The position numbers were made by a program, and so were the translations under genes. Positions 44,690 through 56,384 of a stretch of 64,000 nt of DNA are shown piece after piece. The notes beneath the pieces are model-generated. The model did no database searches and was not told the DNA's origin. It was given only the letters and a program-made list of their open reading frames with translations. Origin of the DNA: Rapana venosa (Eukaryota; Mollusca; Gastropoda; Neogastropoda; Muricidae); NCBI GenBank assembly GCA_028751875.1, contig CM054155.1, positions 3,295,217 to 3,359,216 of the forward strand. Reading direction: 5' to 3'. Within the stretch, counting starts at the first letter, position 1. Each line of letters begins with the position of its first letter.

Positions 44690-44800
44690 TGAACATTTGT
44701 TCCAGTCAAGTCAAAGTCAAGTCAAAAACTTTTTTATCATCCCATGAAGGGCAATTACAATACTGACAGGCACATTGATACGTATCATAATCTCAAAAGA
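44690..44800. other. TCAAG-rich repeat-like segment
   Basis: Tandem AGTCAAGTCAA words followed by TTTTTTATCATCCCATGAAG; looks like the end of an interspersed repeat. Family not identified. Confidence 0.35.
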
Positions 44801-44911
44801 CACAAGAAACCTACATTTCATATTGGTTAAAACATTCCAAGATAACTTCAACTAAAAATGTCACGAACACACACACACATTTGATCCAAGTTCTTTCCCC
44901 CTGAGAGTTCT

Positions 44912-44990
44912 TCGGAAAAGACTGACAGCCGAGATCCAGTGTGCGGATGCTCGTGCATCATCTTACGTACACGTAAAACAAAATTCATCC
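44912..44990 (+). mobile_element. diverged SINE-A core
   Basis: TTCTTCGGAAAAGACTGACA, CCGAGATCCAGTGTGCGGAT and CATCATCTTACGTACACGT follow the SINE-A core order with many changes. Confidence 0.55.
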
Positions 44991-44999
44991 ATCTTTGTT

Positions 45000-45295
45000 A
45001 GACCAGCTACGGCCGGTGGTATGGGTGTCCAGCATTTCCGCCGTGTATCAGCGATCTGGAGAGGGCGGGGTCGGGTTCTACAGAGTTCACTTTGCCCAGG
45101 GCCCGCCTCCTGACAGTTGCAACTCCGTGACAAAACCACTCCTCTGGGAGTCGCGGGTGAAGTCCGTCAAGTCGGTTACTGAACAGACCTTTTTAAAATG
45201 TTAGCAGGACAGTGGAGAACTGAACTGGCAGCCTTTGCTTTGCGTGTTCAGTGCTCTGTTGTTCGAGCTGCGCATGCACCCCGCTGAAAAGGACA
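45000..45295. other. GC-rich unclassified segment
   Basis: A 69-codon plus frame (44995-45204) with no domain. The local GC is higher than in its neighbours. It might be a repeat or an exon; not decidable. Confidence 0.25.
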
Positions 45296-45730
45296 CCACC
45301 AAGCGGCTATAAACCCTTATCCCGGGAGTCATGCGCAGACAACTTCAAGTCTCAAGAGAGCAAGGACTTTGGGTATTTTCCCTTGTTTGGGGGGGTCCTT
45401 TTTGGGTAATAACATCAGAAGAAAAAACGCAGTGGTGTCGAACGGACTGTGGTCATTTTTTTGCAAATGAAAGAGTAATATGGGAAACGATTTAAACCTC
45501 TCTCTGTCTCTGTCTCTCTGTGTCTCTCTCTCTAATATCTGTCTGCAAAAACGAGAAGTCACTTAACGCCAATAAAATCAAACCCCATGGGTTAGGCCCA
45601 GACAGGCTGAGCTACTAGGACCTGAGAGCAGAATTTCCATTTTTTCTGATTTTTAATGTGATTAGTTTTGGAAAAAGAAATTGGTGATTTATGTCTTCAT
45701 TTAAAATAGAGGAGTAAGGAGTGGTTTAAA

Positions 45731-45736
45731 TCAATG

Positions 45737-45769
<33 letters not shown>

Positions 45770-45800
45770 ACTCTCTCAGTTCTCTCTCTCTCTCTCTTAG
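45731..45800. repeat. interrupted (CT)n
   Basis: CT runs with TTT and CAC/AGT interruptions; an earlier CT block at 45500-45535. Confidence 0.9.
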
Positions 45801-46064
45801 ATACATATACACGGCTCAACTTTACTTCTTTGGAAATTCAGCTACATTTGTGAGAATTTAAAATACAGGTTTCTGTTGGTTTTTGTGTTTGTTTAGTATT
45901 CTTGTATCACTATTTAAAAAAGACAGTGTTTTGTTTACAACTATGTCAACACTTTAAAACACTAAAGTCGCAAAAAGGTTATATAAAAAAGCTGTCAGAC
46001 ATTGAAACTTGGAAGATTTTGTCGCAAATGGTAAGATAAAGCATCTAGGCAACAGCAATGTAAA

Positions 46065-46424
46065 TTGTCACAGATAGTTTTAATAAATGGTGATCAATCA
46101 AATGCATCTCCAATGCAAAGTTTGCATGTAAAATTATCAAGAAATCATTATAAGAACTCTGGACAACAACCAGTGACTGAAACCAACATTCTCAAGCATT
46201 TCTCTGATGGACTACACGATGATTGCAGGATTGCCAAGAATTCCAAATCCAAAGAAGCGCTGCGGCAAACGCAAATGAGGATGCATCTAGGGAAACCTGA
46301 AAAAGCAATCAAAGAAATCCTACTTCATGGCCATGTCCCACTACTATTTAAGATCCTGACAATGAATTTGACAATCCTGTATCAAGAGAAATGGCCGTCT
46401 TGCAGGAATATAATCCACATGTGA
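46065..46424 (+). CDS. unrecognised 119-codon open frame
   Basis: Plus-strand ORF in non-repetitive sequence with mixed, protein-like composition (for example LKHFSDGLHDDCRIAKNSKS). No signal peptide, membrane segment or family motif is recognised, and no splice sites or promoter stand out. It may be chance, or a remnant of an old mobile-element gene. Confidence 0.12.
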   Translation: MSQIVLINGDQSNASPMQSLHVKLSRNHYKNSGQQPVTETNILKHFSDGLHDDCRIAKNSKSKEALRQTQMRMHLGKPEKAIKEILLHGHVPLLFKILTMNLTILYQEKWPSCRNIIHM

Positions 46425-46926
46425 GGACAAAGTGTCTCCAGCAAACCTGAAATACTGCAATGACAATACCTAGCCTTTCATGCCCTACCTGCCTTTACCT
46501 GTGCTTCAGCTGCAAGGCTCAGTAGCTGCAGGAGAGGGAGCTGCCTAGGAGTTAAGGTCTCTCGTGATCTGACAGTCTAGGGACTGAAGGCACTGGTTAG
46601 AGTTTCTGTTAGGTGTCCACTTAAGGAGACATGTATTGTTCCTGGATGTAACACTGGTTCCCACTGCACTCCACTGCAACGCTCAGGATGCAACAGCAAA
46701 CAAAAACAAAAAACAAAAAACCGAAGCCGCGTTCCTACTTTCAATAGATACTTCCATCTCTAAAACACTGCCTAAGTGCGTTACTTTGCGCGCGCGCAGG
46801 CACGTGCGTGTGCTACATTTAAAATCTAAATCCTTTTGTAAACGGTCGCATACATGTGTATAAATCAAACGCAATCAATTTCTTTGGTTTGCTTTGCAAA
46901 ATTCAGCCCTATAGATGTTTCATATA

Positions 46927-46928
46927 CT

Positions 46929-46975
<47 letters not shown>
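46927..46975. repeat. (ATC)n microsatellite
   Basis: About 16 ATC units, then ATT/ATC variants to 47030. Confidence 0.95.
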
Positions 46976-47029
46976 TTTTGTTATCATTAACACTATTATT
47001 GTTATTATTACTATTATTATCATCATTGC

Positions 47030-47405
47030 CGTCAGCGCCTGGGCTTTATCACAGTTCTTGATTAAACCATTGACGCTGGGGGCAACAGCAAAGTGAGAGG
47101 CTGTATGACCAGTGGCTTTCCCACTCATGGAATTCCACTTTACAGCTTAGTCTTTAGTGATCGACTATGACTCCCTGACTAGGAGGCTTGACTCGCACAG
47201 TCCTTATGTGCTGCAGCCCTGGGGGCTGGTTGGCCTTTGGAGAACATCTCCAACGCTGACTGTCCTTATGCCCACTTGGCCGAGAGAGTGGGGATGTACT
47301 GTGGGCAAGGCATCTCCACTAAAATCAAATTTTCTTCCCAGTTTCCAAAACAACAGCTGCCTCCTCTGCTGTTTTGGAGGTCATCGCCGGACACGACGGA
47401 CAAAC
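47030..47405 (+). repeat. repeat D copy 2 (well preserved)
   Basis: About 375 bp flanked on both sides by ATC/ATT repeats: CTTGATTAAACCATTGACGC, CACAGTCCTTATGTGCTGCA, TTATGCCCACTTGGCCGAGA, GGTCATCGCCGGACACGACG. No tRNA boxes, terminal inverted repeats or long ORF seen. Confidence 0.75.
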
Positions 47406-47567
47406 ATACATATATCATCATTATCATAATCATCATTATGATATTGTCATTATCATTGCCATAATCATATTTCATAGTAAGTCAGCTCTGACCAGTAGCA
47501 TAGAAAACACATTTGCCTAGCATGCAGCTTGCAATGTGGACGAGTCCCACCTGATTCAGCAAGCCTG

Positions 47568-47761
47568 CAATACATTACCTGTACAATGTGACAGATCACC
47601 TGTACAATGCAATACATTACCTGCACAATGTGACAGATCACCTGCACAATGCAATTCATTACCTGCACAATGTGACAGATCACATGTACAATGCAATACA
47701 TTACCTGCACAATGTGACAGATCACATGTACAATGCAATACATTACCTGCACAATGCAACG
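47568..47761. repeat. 42-bp minisatellite with 21-bp half-units
   Basis: Four full and one partial unit starting CAATACATTACCTG. Each 42-mer is two related 21-mers (CAATACATTACCTGCACAATG and TGACAGATCACCTGTACAATG types). The unit is a multiple of three, so frames stay open on both strands; this is not evidence of coding. Confidence 0.95.
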
Positions 47762-47769
47762 TGGACAAG

Positions 47770-48034
47770 AATGGGCCCGCCCAACAGGTGAAGAGGTGAA
47801 ATAAGGCAGAAGACACGGCTACATCCAAACCTGAGGACTGCTGCACACCACCACCACCACCTACCCCCGGTCCTCTGATCACAGACAGATGGTAATCATT
47901 ATTACAGCTGCCAGATAACCTCCACGCACATCAAAGGTTAGCTGATCTTAAAAGCACCGATAATAAACGTAAAAAATAAACCGTAATGAATATGATATAT
48001 TATTACCTCTCTCCTCCCTTCCTCCCTCGTGTTC
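47770..48034. other. unique spacer
   Basis: No recognised feature. Confidence 0.4.
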
Positions 48035-48420
48035 CCTCATCAGGTGGGGTGCACAGTTCTTTTTCCTATGCATAAAATGTTGAAGGGATTTTTCCCCACT
48101 GGCCTCAGCCTACACATTTAGACTTTAGAGTACCCCATTCGTTTGTACTTGTTGTATGCTGGATACTTTCGTGTTTCCCTAAACCATGAAGACTGAAATG
48201 AATTACGAGATAGATCTTTAACGTACGTATTTGATCTTCTACGCGACAGGAATTAAGTCACTGGCAGGTCTGCACGTGAAGCTGACGTGGGAGATGGTAA
48301 AACCCCCCACCCTTAATTCACCTGACACTGACGCTGCCGAGATTCGAACCCACGACTTCATGGACCACAGGCCTGAAGTCAAAAGGTCTTGACCACTCTG
48401 CTATAGCCTTTGTCATAGCC
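48035..48420 (-). mobile_element. SINE-B copy 3, best preserved
   Basis: On the minus strand the A box TAGCAGAGTGGTCAAGACC and B box GGGTTCGAATCTC are near perfect. The body has GTGAATTAAGGGTGGGGGGT, GTGCAGACCTGCCAGTGAC, CGTACGTTAAAGATCTATC and a distal AAACACGAAAGTATCCAGC. The (CA)n satellite begins right at its head. Confidence 0.88.
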
Positions 48421-48758
48421 CCCCCCCACACACCACCACACACACTCACACACACACACACACTCGCATTCACTCACACACACACACACCACACACACTC
48501 GCATTCACTCACACACACACACTCGCATTCACTCACACACACACTCGCATTCACTCACACCACACACACACTCACTCACACACACACACTCGCATTCACT
48601 CACACACACCAACACACACCGCATTCACTCAACACACACACCACATCACAACACTCGCATTCACTCACACCACCACAACACACCCACACACACACACACA
48701 CACTCGCATCACTCAACACACACACTGATTCCTCCACAACACACACAACTCGCATTCA

Positions 48759-48791
<33 letters not shown>

Positions 48792-49000
48792 GCATTCACT
48801 CACACACACCACACACACTCGCATTCACTCCACACAACACACAACACAAAACACTCGCATTCACTCACCCACACAACACACACACACACACACTCACATC
48901 ACACCACCACACACACACCCACACTACACACACACACACACAACACACTCGCATTCACTCACACACACACACACCACACACACAACACACTCGATTCACT

Positions 49001-49031
<31 letters not shown>

Positions 49032-49197
49032 CACACCACACACACACACACTCGCATTCACTCACACACACACACACACTACACCACACCAACACACACA
49101 CACGCACACACACACACACACACACACACCACACACCATCACCACACACACACACACACACACACCCACACTCACACACACACACACACTACACACA

Positions 49198-49228
<31 letters not shown>

Positions 49229-49294
49229 ACACACACACACACACACACACACACACTCGCATTCACTCACACACACACACACACACACGCATCA

Positions 49295-49334
<40 letters not shown>

Positions 49335-49708
49335 AACCAACCACACACACACTCGCATCACCACACACACACACCACCACACCACGCACACCACACACAC
49401 ACACACATCGCATTCACTCCCACACACACCACACACACACACACCACACACACTCACACACACACACACACCACACACACACACACATCCACACTCACAC
49501 ACACACACACACACACCATCACACACACCACCACACACACACCCCACACACACACACACACACACACTCACCACACACACCACACACACACTCACACACA
49601 CCACACCACCACACACACACCACACCACACCACACACCACCACCACACACACACACATCACCCATCACACCAACACACACACACACACTCACACACACAC
49701 ACACACAC

Positions 49709-49761
<53 letters not shown>
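48421..49761. repeat. CA-based satellite with TCGCATTCACTCA motif
   Basis: About 1.34 kb of (CA)n punctuated by ACTCGCATTCACTCACAC at irregular spacing, more than 15 times. Many single-base indels. The Cys/Val frames on the minus strand are artefacts. Confidence 0.95.
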
Positions 49762-49764
<3 letters not shown>

Positions 49765-50262
49765 AGGACGCGATAGCCGGGTGGTTAGAGTGCTAGGCGT
49801 TGCGCTCAAGATCTGACGGCCTAGGTTCGAGCCCAGCCAGGCTGGAGTGATAACCAAGATGCCCGTTCCAGGTGAATTTTCCTCTGGAGTTAACATCAGT
49901 GCCTACTCCACAAAGTCATTCGGATGAGACTATAAACCGAGGTCCCATAAGTGAACGCACGTAGAACATCTTGTGCACACGTTAAAATATATAACGTCCA
50001 TGAATTATCATTATTATTATCATCATCATTATCATGACCTTATTTTTTATTATTATTATTATCATAATCATCATCATCATTAATATTTTATCATCATCAT
50101 CATCATCATTCTATCATCATCATCATTATTATTATTCTATTATTAAACTATGTTCCTCCTTTTTTGTGGGAATGGATGACAAAATTTACCAAATTTCATG
50201 CACAAGACTAGATCTAAACAAAAATGCTTACTCCATCGTCATCAAGATAAAAGAATAATAAA
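49762..50262 (+). mobile_element. SINE-A copy split by ATT/ATC array
   Basis: A box TAGCCGGGTGGTTAGAG, B box AGGTTCGAGCCC, core GGATGAGACTATAAACCGAG at 49922-49941, up to GTGCACACGTTAAAATA near 49988. The body resumes at GTGGGAATGGATGACAAAAT (50166) and ends AAGATAAAAGAATAATAAAC. The intervening 50006-50145 is (ATT)n/(ATC)n. Confidence 0.85.
50006..50145. repeat. (ATT)n/(ATC)n microsatellite inside SINE-A
   Basis: About 140 bp of ATT and ATC units replacing the middle of the SINE body. Confidence 0.93.
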
Positions 50263-50264
50263 CA

Positions 50265-51044
50265 TACACATGTGCATGCGCGCGTGTGCGCACGTACGTA
50301 CACATGCATACACACATACGTATACAGTTATGACTGTTTAAAAGTCTTGCATCACAGCAGTAAACTTAGCTCCCAACAGCCTAACCAGACGACAATGCAT
50401 CCTACCTGTAACTTCATGAAAAAATATGTTAGCTTGGATAACAATCAAAACCTCAGATATCTACATGGGTACTTTTTCACGAAAATGCAAAAAAGCTTGC
50501 AAACATTACCTTGAAAGTGTTGGAAAAACTTTGGAGACAACCCCCTAAATTCTTAAACAATAGAACTGCCACTTTTCAATCAACTGTTTTCAAAATGTCG
50601 GACAGTGCTGTTTTGCACACGTCCCTTCACTCTTTGTTTCCCGCCTCTTTTGTCGCATAATTAGCACCACCACCCCTCACCCACCCACCCCCTCCTCCTT
50701 TTTTTTTTTTTTTTAAAAGACAGGCTTCTTTTTATAGAAACAATAAAACCATGTATCTGAGTGCTGATTGGCTAAACAAGGCCTTGTTGTGGCTGTCTGA
50801 CCAATCACTTAGCTTAGCTTTAAATGTGTCAAGGTCTGTCTTCCCGATGGTACTGCGGAAGTGCACGCTCCAAACAGAGCCTTGTCTAATTATAGTCTTT
50901 TTCGAGACGGTTATGCCATACCGGTATGCGTACTTTTTACAACGTTTTCAGCGCTGCCTTCATGCCCATGCTTACGGAAGTTTCTGTGCACTTAATTTAT
51001 CATAGATTTATCCTCCACTTTCTTTTCCTTCTTCAGATAGATCT
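50265..51044. other. unique spacer
   Basis: A short CG/CA-rich stretch at 50270-50310; the 84-codon frame at 50751-51005 has no domain. Confidence 0.45.
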
Positions 51045-51335
51045 AAACAAGATCTGCGAGGTTCGCCAATGGTGAGATTTTTGCCTAAGGACCGTTTTTG
51101 CTTACCGTTAATGCAGACCCATTCCGACTTCGAGGATGATGTCTAAACAGGACACCAGCATACATGCAACTTTTCTGTCATCCCTTCTTACCGGTTCGAA
51201 TGGTCTACTCTCCCGAAAGGCAGAACGGGTTTTAAACGGTGAGCAAGATGTTCTGTGTGCGGTCGCAAACGGGACCTCGTTTTCGCACACGGTACCTCGA
51301 TTTAGAATATCATCCAAGGACTTTCTATTATTTTG
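51045..51335. mobile_element. repeat X joined to diverged minus-strand SINE-A body
   Basis: X (GCGAGGTTCGCCAATGGTGA to CATTCCGACTTCGAGGATGA), then ACAGGACACCAGCATAC and the SINE-A body complement (GAATGGTCTACTCTCCCGAA, GAGCAAGATGTTCTGTGTGC). Same order as at 10.8 kb. Confidence 0.7.
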
Positions 51336-51568
51336 AAAAACGCCTAGACAGACACAGACAGACAGAAGGTAATGGTGAGAATAATGGCACAAGGGCGAAG
51401 ATGACACCAATAACAATGGTGATGATAACGACGACCAGTATTGAAGTGATAGTAAAGCTGATGATGTGATTTAACGACAATGATGACTGCAATGACAATG
51501 ACTACAACGAACATTAATGATAAGAGAACGTCAGCAATGTTGAGGTTGACCACATAACATGGACAATA

Positions 51569-51985
51569 TGTGGATCAGTGGGGTAGAGGTGCCTGCCTAG
51601 AAAGCGAAAAGTCCGGGTTTCAAGTGTGTGGTGGTTCGATACCCATTAGGGCCCAAAACTTTTCCTCCATCCACTAGACTGTGAGTGGTGGTCTGGGTGC
51701 TAGTCTTTCAGATAATATGATAAATCAAGGTCCCGTGTGCAATACGCATTTAGTGCACGTAAAAGAACCTACGGCAACAAGAGACTTGACCTGGCAAAAT
51801 TCTGTAGAAAAAAGCCACTCTGATAGGAAACCATAATTATGCATATGCAGACAGGAAAAGAAAACAATGGGTGGCGCTGCTCTTGTGGCGATGCACTCTC
51901 CCTGGTGACAGCAGCACGAATTCCACGCAGAGAAATCTGCCGTGACTTAAAATGGTATACAATACAATACAATACAATACAATGA
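51569..51985 (+). mobile_element. SINE-C copy 4, old, plus strand
   Basis: Head GTGGATCAGTGGGGTAGAGG, CTAGAAAGCGAAAAGTCCGG and B box GGTTCGATACCC; decayed core near 51704; GGCAACAAGAGACTTGACCT; a C2-like GGGTGGCGCTGCTCTTGTGG and GAGAAATCTGCCGTGACTTA. It ends in (AATAC)n at 51960-51982 instead of the LINE-1 tail. Confidence 0.83.
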
Positions 51986-52027
51986 CAATGATATTGACAG
52001 CGAGGACGGCGACCATTATAATGATAT

Positions 52028-52030
52028 AAG

Positions 52031-52077
<47 letters not shown>
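52028..52077. repeat. (CT)n microsatellite
   Basis: Pure CT run abutting a SINE-A head. Confidence 0.95.
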
Positions 52078-52080
<3 letters not shown>

Positions 52081-52440
52081 GGACGGTAAAGCCTGGTGGT
52101 TAGAGTGATGCGCATTGCGCTCGTGATCTGCTGACCCGGGTTTGAATCTCGTTCAAGAGGATTTTTCCTCTGGAGTTAACAACATCAGTGCCGACTCCAC
52201 TATCCCCAAAAGTTCTTCGGATGGGACTATAAACCAAGACCATGTGTGCGAACGCACAAAGAACATCTTGCGCACACGTTAAAACCGGTTCCGCTTTTTG
52301 GAAGACTAGGTCATTGTGTGCCTGTGGAAACGGATGACAATATTTACAAAACTGCAAACACACGGGAACAGGATGTAAAAATGCACACGAGTGCTTATTC
52401 CATTATCCTCAAAATAAAAGAATAAAATAAAATAAAATTA
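52078..52440 (+). mobile_element. SINE-A copy, full length
   Basis: A box AAGCCTGGTGGTTAGAG, B box GGGTTTGAATCTC, core GGATGGGACTATAAACCAAG at 52219-52238, body GAACATCTTGCGCACACGTT and GTGGAAACGGATGACAATA, tail ATTATCCTCAAAATAAAAGA plus (AAATA)n. Confidence 0.88.
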
Positions 52441-52444
52441 TATT

Positions 52445-53549
52445 AAATGTTATTCCTGGCCATTCCTTTTTATGCCAAATGTGTCCAGTGACATGACTTG
52501 ATCTTTGTCCACAAAAACAGACGGCTATGAATACTGTATCAAGTGGGTTTACTAATCAAACCTATTGCCATGCTATAAATCTTTTAAATTACATCCCCCT
52601 TTTTTTTGTTCATGCTATTAATATGATTGTGCTTATGATAATGATGATAACGACCACCACCACGACGATGATGATCATGATTATTGTGCGTTTCAATTCG
52701 ATTCAAACACTTTATTATCTCAGAGACAGAGAAAATCAAGCACTACAACATATAACATTATGATTATGATTGTTAATGTCATTATTATCTTTCGAGGATA
52801 TCGGACAGCTTTTACACTTATTCTTCTGCCTTTGGGAAACATTATTTCCTTTCTTTGTCCCCTTCCTCTCTCTCCACCCTTTCTCTTCTTCCTACTGTTT
52901 CTGTCTGTTTTTAGGAGATTAAGATTCGTACCAATGTGCCTGTCGGTATTGTAATTACTTTTCATGGGATGATAGTTGACTTTTTTCTTTCTTATTTTTT
53001 CCTTTCCTTTCTTTCTTTTTTATTTTTCCATTTCTTTCTTTTATTTCTTTACTACCTAGTTACTCTTATCACTACTACCATCGCTTTTTAAAAATTCACT
53101 AATACTCTTACTTACTAAAATACTGTTCATCCATAAGTGTGCAATTTCCGTGTGGTTATTTTGTGTTATTCTTTTTTGCAAGGGCTGCATGAACATTTTC
53201 AGTGTACTTTGTATTTTACTCTCTGAAATTCCCCCCCCCCCCACCCCCCTCTCTCTCTCCCTCACACACACACACACACACACACCGACAGACTAACTCT
53301 TGTTGGAATGTAAACTTCACAGAAAATCAGTCGAAACAACCTAGGGCAAATATGCAGCCAAACATGTTCTCATGTTTGAAACTGACACAGACAGTTTAAA
53401 AATCTGCTGTCTAGTCAACTTGCTCTAGCCATCAAAAAAACCCTTTCTAACGAAAGGGATGGGATACTCATGCCACGTGAAATTCTGTCATCTGGCCTCT
53501 GTTCGGATAAGGTATGCACCAAGACAGTGTATTTATAAACATGCAATAG
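52445..53549. other. unique spacer
   Basis: C12 at 53231-53242 and a short (CA)n at 53262-53284; pyrimidine-rich 52980-53050; no gene. Confidence 0.45.
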
Positions 53550-53863
53550 AAGGACCACGTTGCACGAGCCGATACAGCAAATACAGCAAATGGGAACACT
53601 CAGGCACTCGGTGGCAAAACTACAGTTCAAGGGGACTCTACACACAGTTTCACAGAACCCTCTGCAACTGCGGAGGTGTACTGTGATTTCATACTGGAAC
53701 GTCAACTGGATAGTCGATCAGTTATGGAGCTTATAAACAGTAATGAAAAATCAGAAGAGTCCACATTGATGAGGATTCAAGCTCAAACCAGAATGGAGGG
53801 GCTGTTAGCATTCAAGCATTGTATGTGTGCAAGAAGTTTAAAGGATCAGCGATCTTCAGGAAG
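53550..53863 (+). CDS. possible internal exon (hypothetical)
   Basis: A plus-strand frame is open from after a TAG at 53547-53549 to 54008. AG at 53548-53549 could act as acceptor, and 53864 starts GTATGT, a good donor. The translated exon has a Thr/Asn/Ala-rich beginning and a more structured end (CDFILERQLDSRSVMELINS, then RIQAQTRMEGLLAFKHCMCA). The DNA matches no repeat recognised here. No domain is identified. A minus-strand frame (53415-53705) overlaps part of it, so coding status is uncertain. Confidence 0.28.
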
Positions 53864-54399
53864 GTATGTGGTGTATAATACAATGCCCGGGGCAGTTGTT
53901 CATGTGTGTGGCGCAGACTGGTGTCATCTTTGTAGAAGATTGCAGGGGAAAATTTTTAAAAACCATCAAAATGATAAGCAAAGAAACGTGGATGCGCCTT
54001 GCTCATGAAGAGAATATACTCCGGTAATTTTATGCACTGAGAATCGGGGAGTGATATATTAATGCAGGCAGAATATTCTTTAAACGCTGTGGTTCAGTTT
54101 AATTGCGTGTGTTAGGTCTTGGATTGATAGTGATAGGCATACTCAATGAAACTACAACATCATATTATAGTGGTCAGTTTGGGCTGTAAATATGGATTCG
54201 TTTGGATTTCTCTTGCGATGTTTTCTAACAGACAACAAACTGATGGACTCTAACGTGAGTGTACTGGGACCGAAGTGGCGGTACCCAATATATGACTTGG
54301 CCTTGTGATGGGATGGCTTGTCTCTCAGCATGCCTGTTCTGGAATCCTCCTGGCCTAGAACAGGCCTGGTCGTACAGAGAGAGCCTTTCTTCTGAAGGA

Positions 54400-54559
54400 C
54401 TGTCGGGAAGCAGAAAATGGCACAAGTCAGCAACACTTCAGATCCATTGGATTTACAAAGAGTTTCAACTGTTACCCTCCTTCCTGCTCAAGCGGGGTCA
54501 TGGTGGTGCAGACTTGTCTCCCTGTGTGGATTGTTCTGCCATGGACGTATCGGCTCTGA
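54400..54559 (+). CDS. possible downstream exon (hypothetical)
   Basis: All three plus frames are open to about 54555. GGCTCTGAG is followed at 54560 by GTGAGA, a plausible donor. It could belong with the candidate exon at 53550-53863. One frame reads SNTSDPLDLQRVSTVTLLPA. No family recognised. Confidence 0.15.
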
Positions 54560-54639
54560 GGTGAGAGAACTAGCCATGGTGTTGTCTTTTGTCGTGTATT
54601 GTATTGTATTGTATTGTGCTGGTGTTGCATGAAGTTGCA

Positions 54640-55535
<896 letters not shown>

Positions 55536-55539
55536 ATTG

Positions 55540-56140
55540 TTTTATTGCAGTCTGGCGTTTGCATTTAGTGTCAATGTTTTCCGTGGTAGGCTAACTATGT
55601 GTGTATAAACGAGATTTCGTTTATATGCACTACTAATTATCACTTGACCACCCAAACATCATTTTCGTGTGATCATTTCCTTCCAGTAAAACTGAAATAA
55701 GCTTGTTGCCCTTCCCCTGCTGTTTGGTCGTTGCTTATGTCATAATATATATTTGCTAACTACAGTATCTTTGAACCAGTGACGACTACAATAATAACAA
55801 CATGATATAGCAGCGGGTCTGGCTCCAGGCGGCAGTGGCATAGCCTCAGTCAGGCAGTGGAGTAAGGCACCATTGTGCTTGCGTTACCGGAAATGAGAGA
55901 GAGGGTTGATGGACTTGAGGGGTAGGCCCTTTGGCCCTCCAAGTGAGGAGAGTGCACAAAGGGAGGCAATGGAGCGTGTAGTGTGTGTCTGTTGCTGACA
56001 GACAGCCGCTGCCAGCACAAGAAGATTGCTTCCAATGTCGTCCTCGCCGGTGTAGAGGCCATTTTAGCCCCTCCCCTCTCATACCCTCTGTCACAGGCAA
56101 AAGTAAACTGGAAAACAGGTACCAAAATGGGAAAACTGAC
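55540..56140. other. unique spacer
   Basis: Frames at 55846-56050 overlap on both strands without a domain; not called. Confidence 0.4.
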
Positions 56141-56142
56141 AT

Positions 56143-56324
56143 ACACACACAAGCGCATACGAGCGCGCACACACACACGCACACACACATATATGCACAC
56201 ACAAGTACACACGCACGCACGCACGCGCGCGCGCACACACATACATACACAAGAGATTGTACTTTTTCTTACAGGAGAGAAAGGAGATGGGGAGAGACGG
56301 ACAGAGTATACCAATAGGAGAGTG

Positions 56325-56381
<57 letters not shown>
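56143..56381. repeat. (CA)n/(CG)n and (GA)n microsatellites
   Basis: CA with CGCA and CG variants to 56250; GA at 56329-56381. Confidence 0.95.
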
Positions 56382-56384
56382 AGT

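Noticed and set aside
49000..49896. Cys-Val repeat proteins resembling cysteine-rich secreted peptides
   Set aside because: They translate (GT/CA)n DNA.
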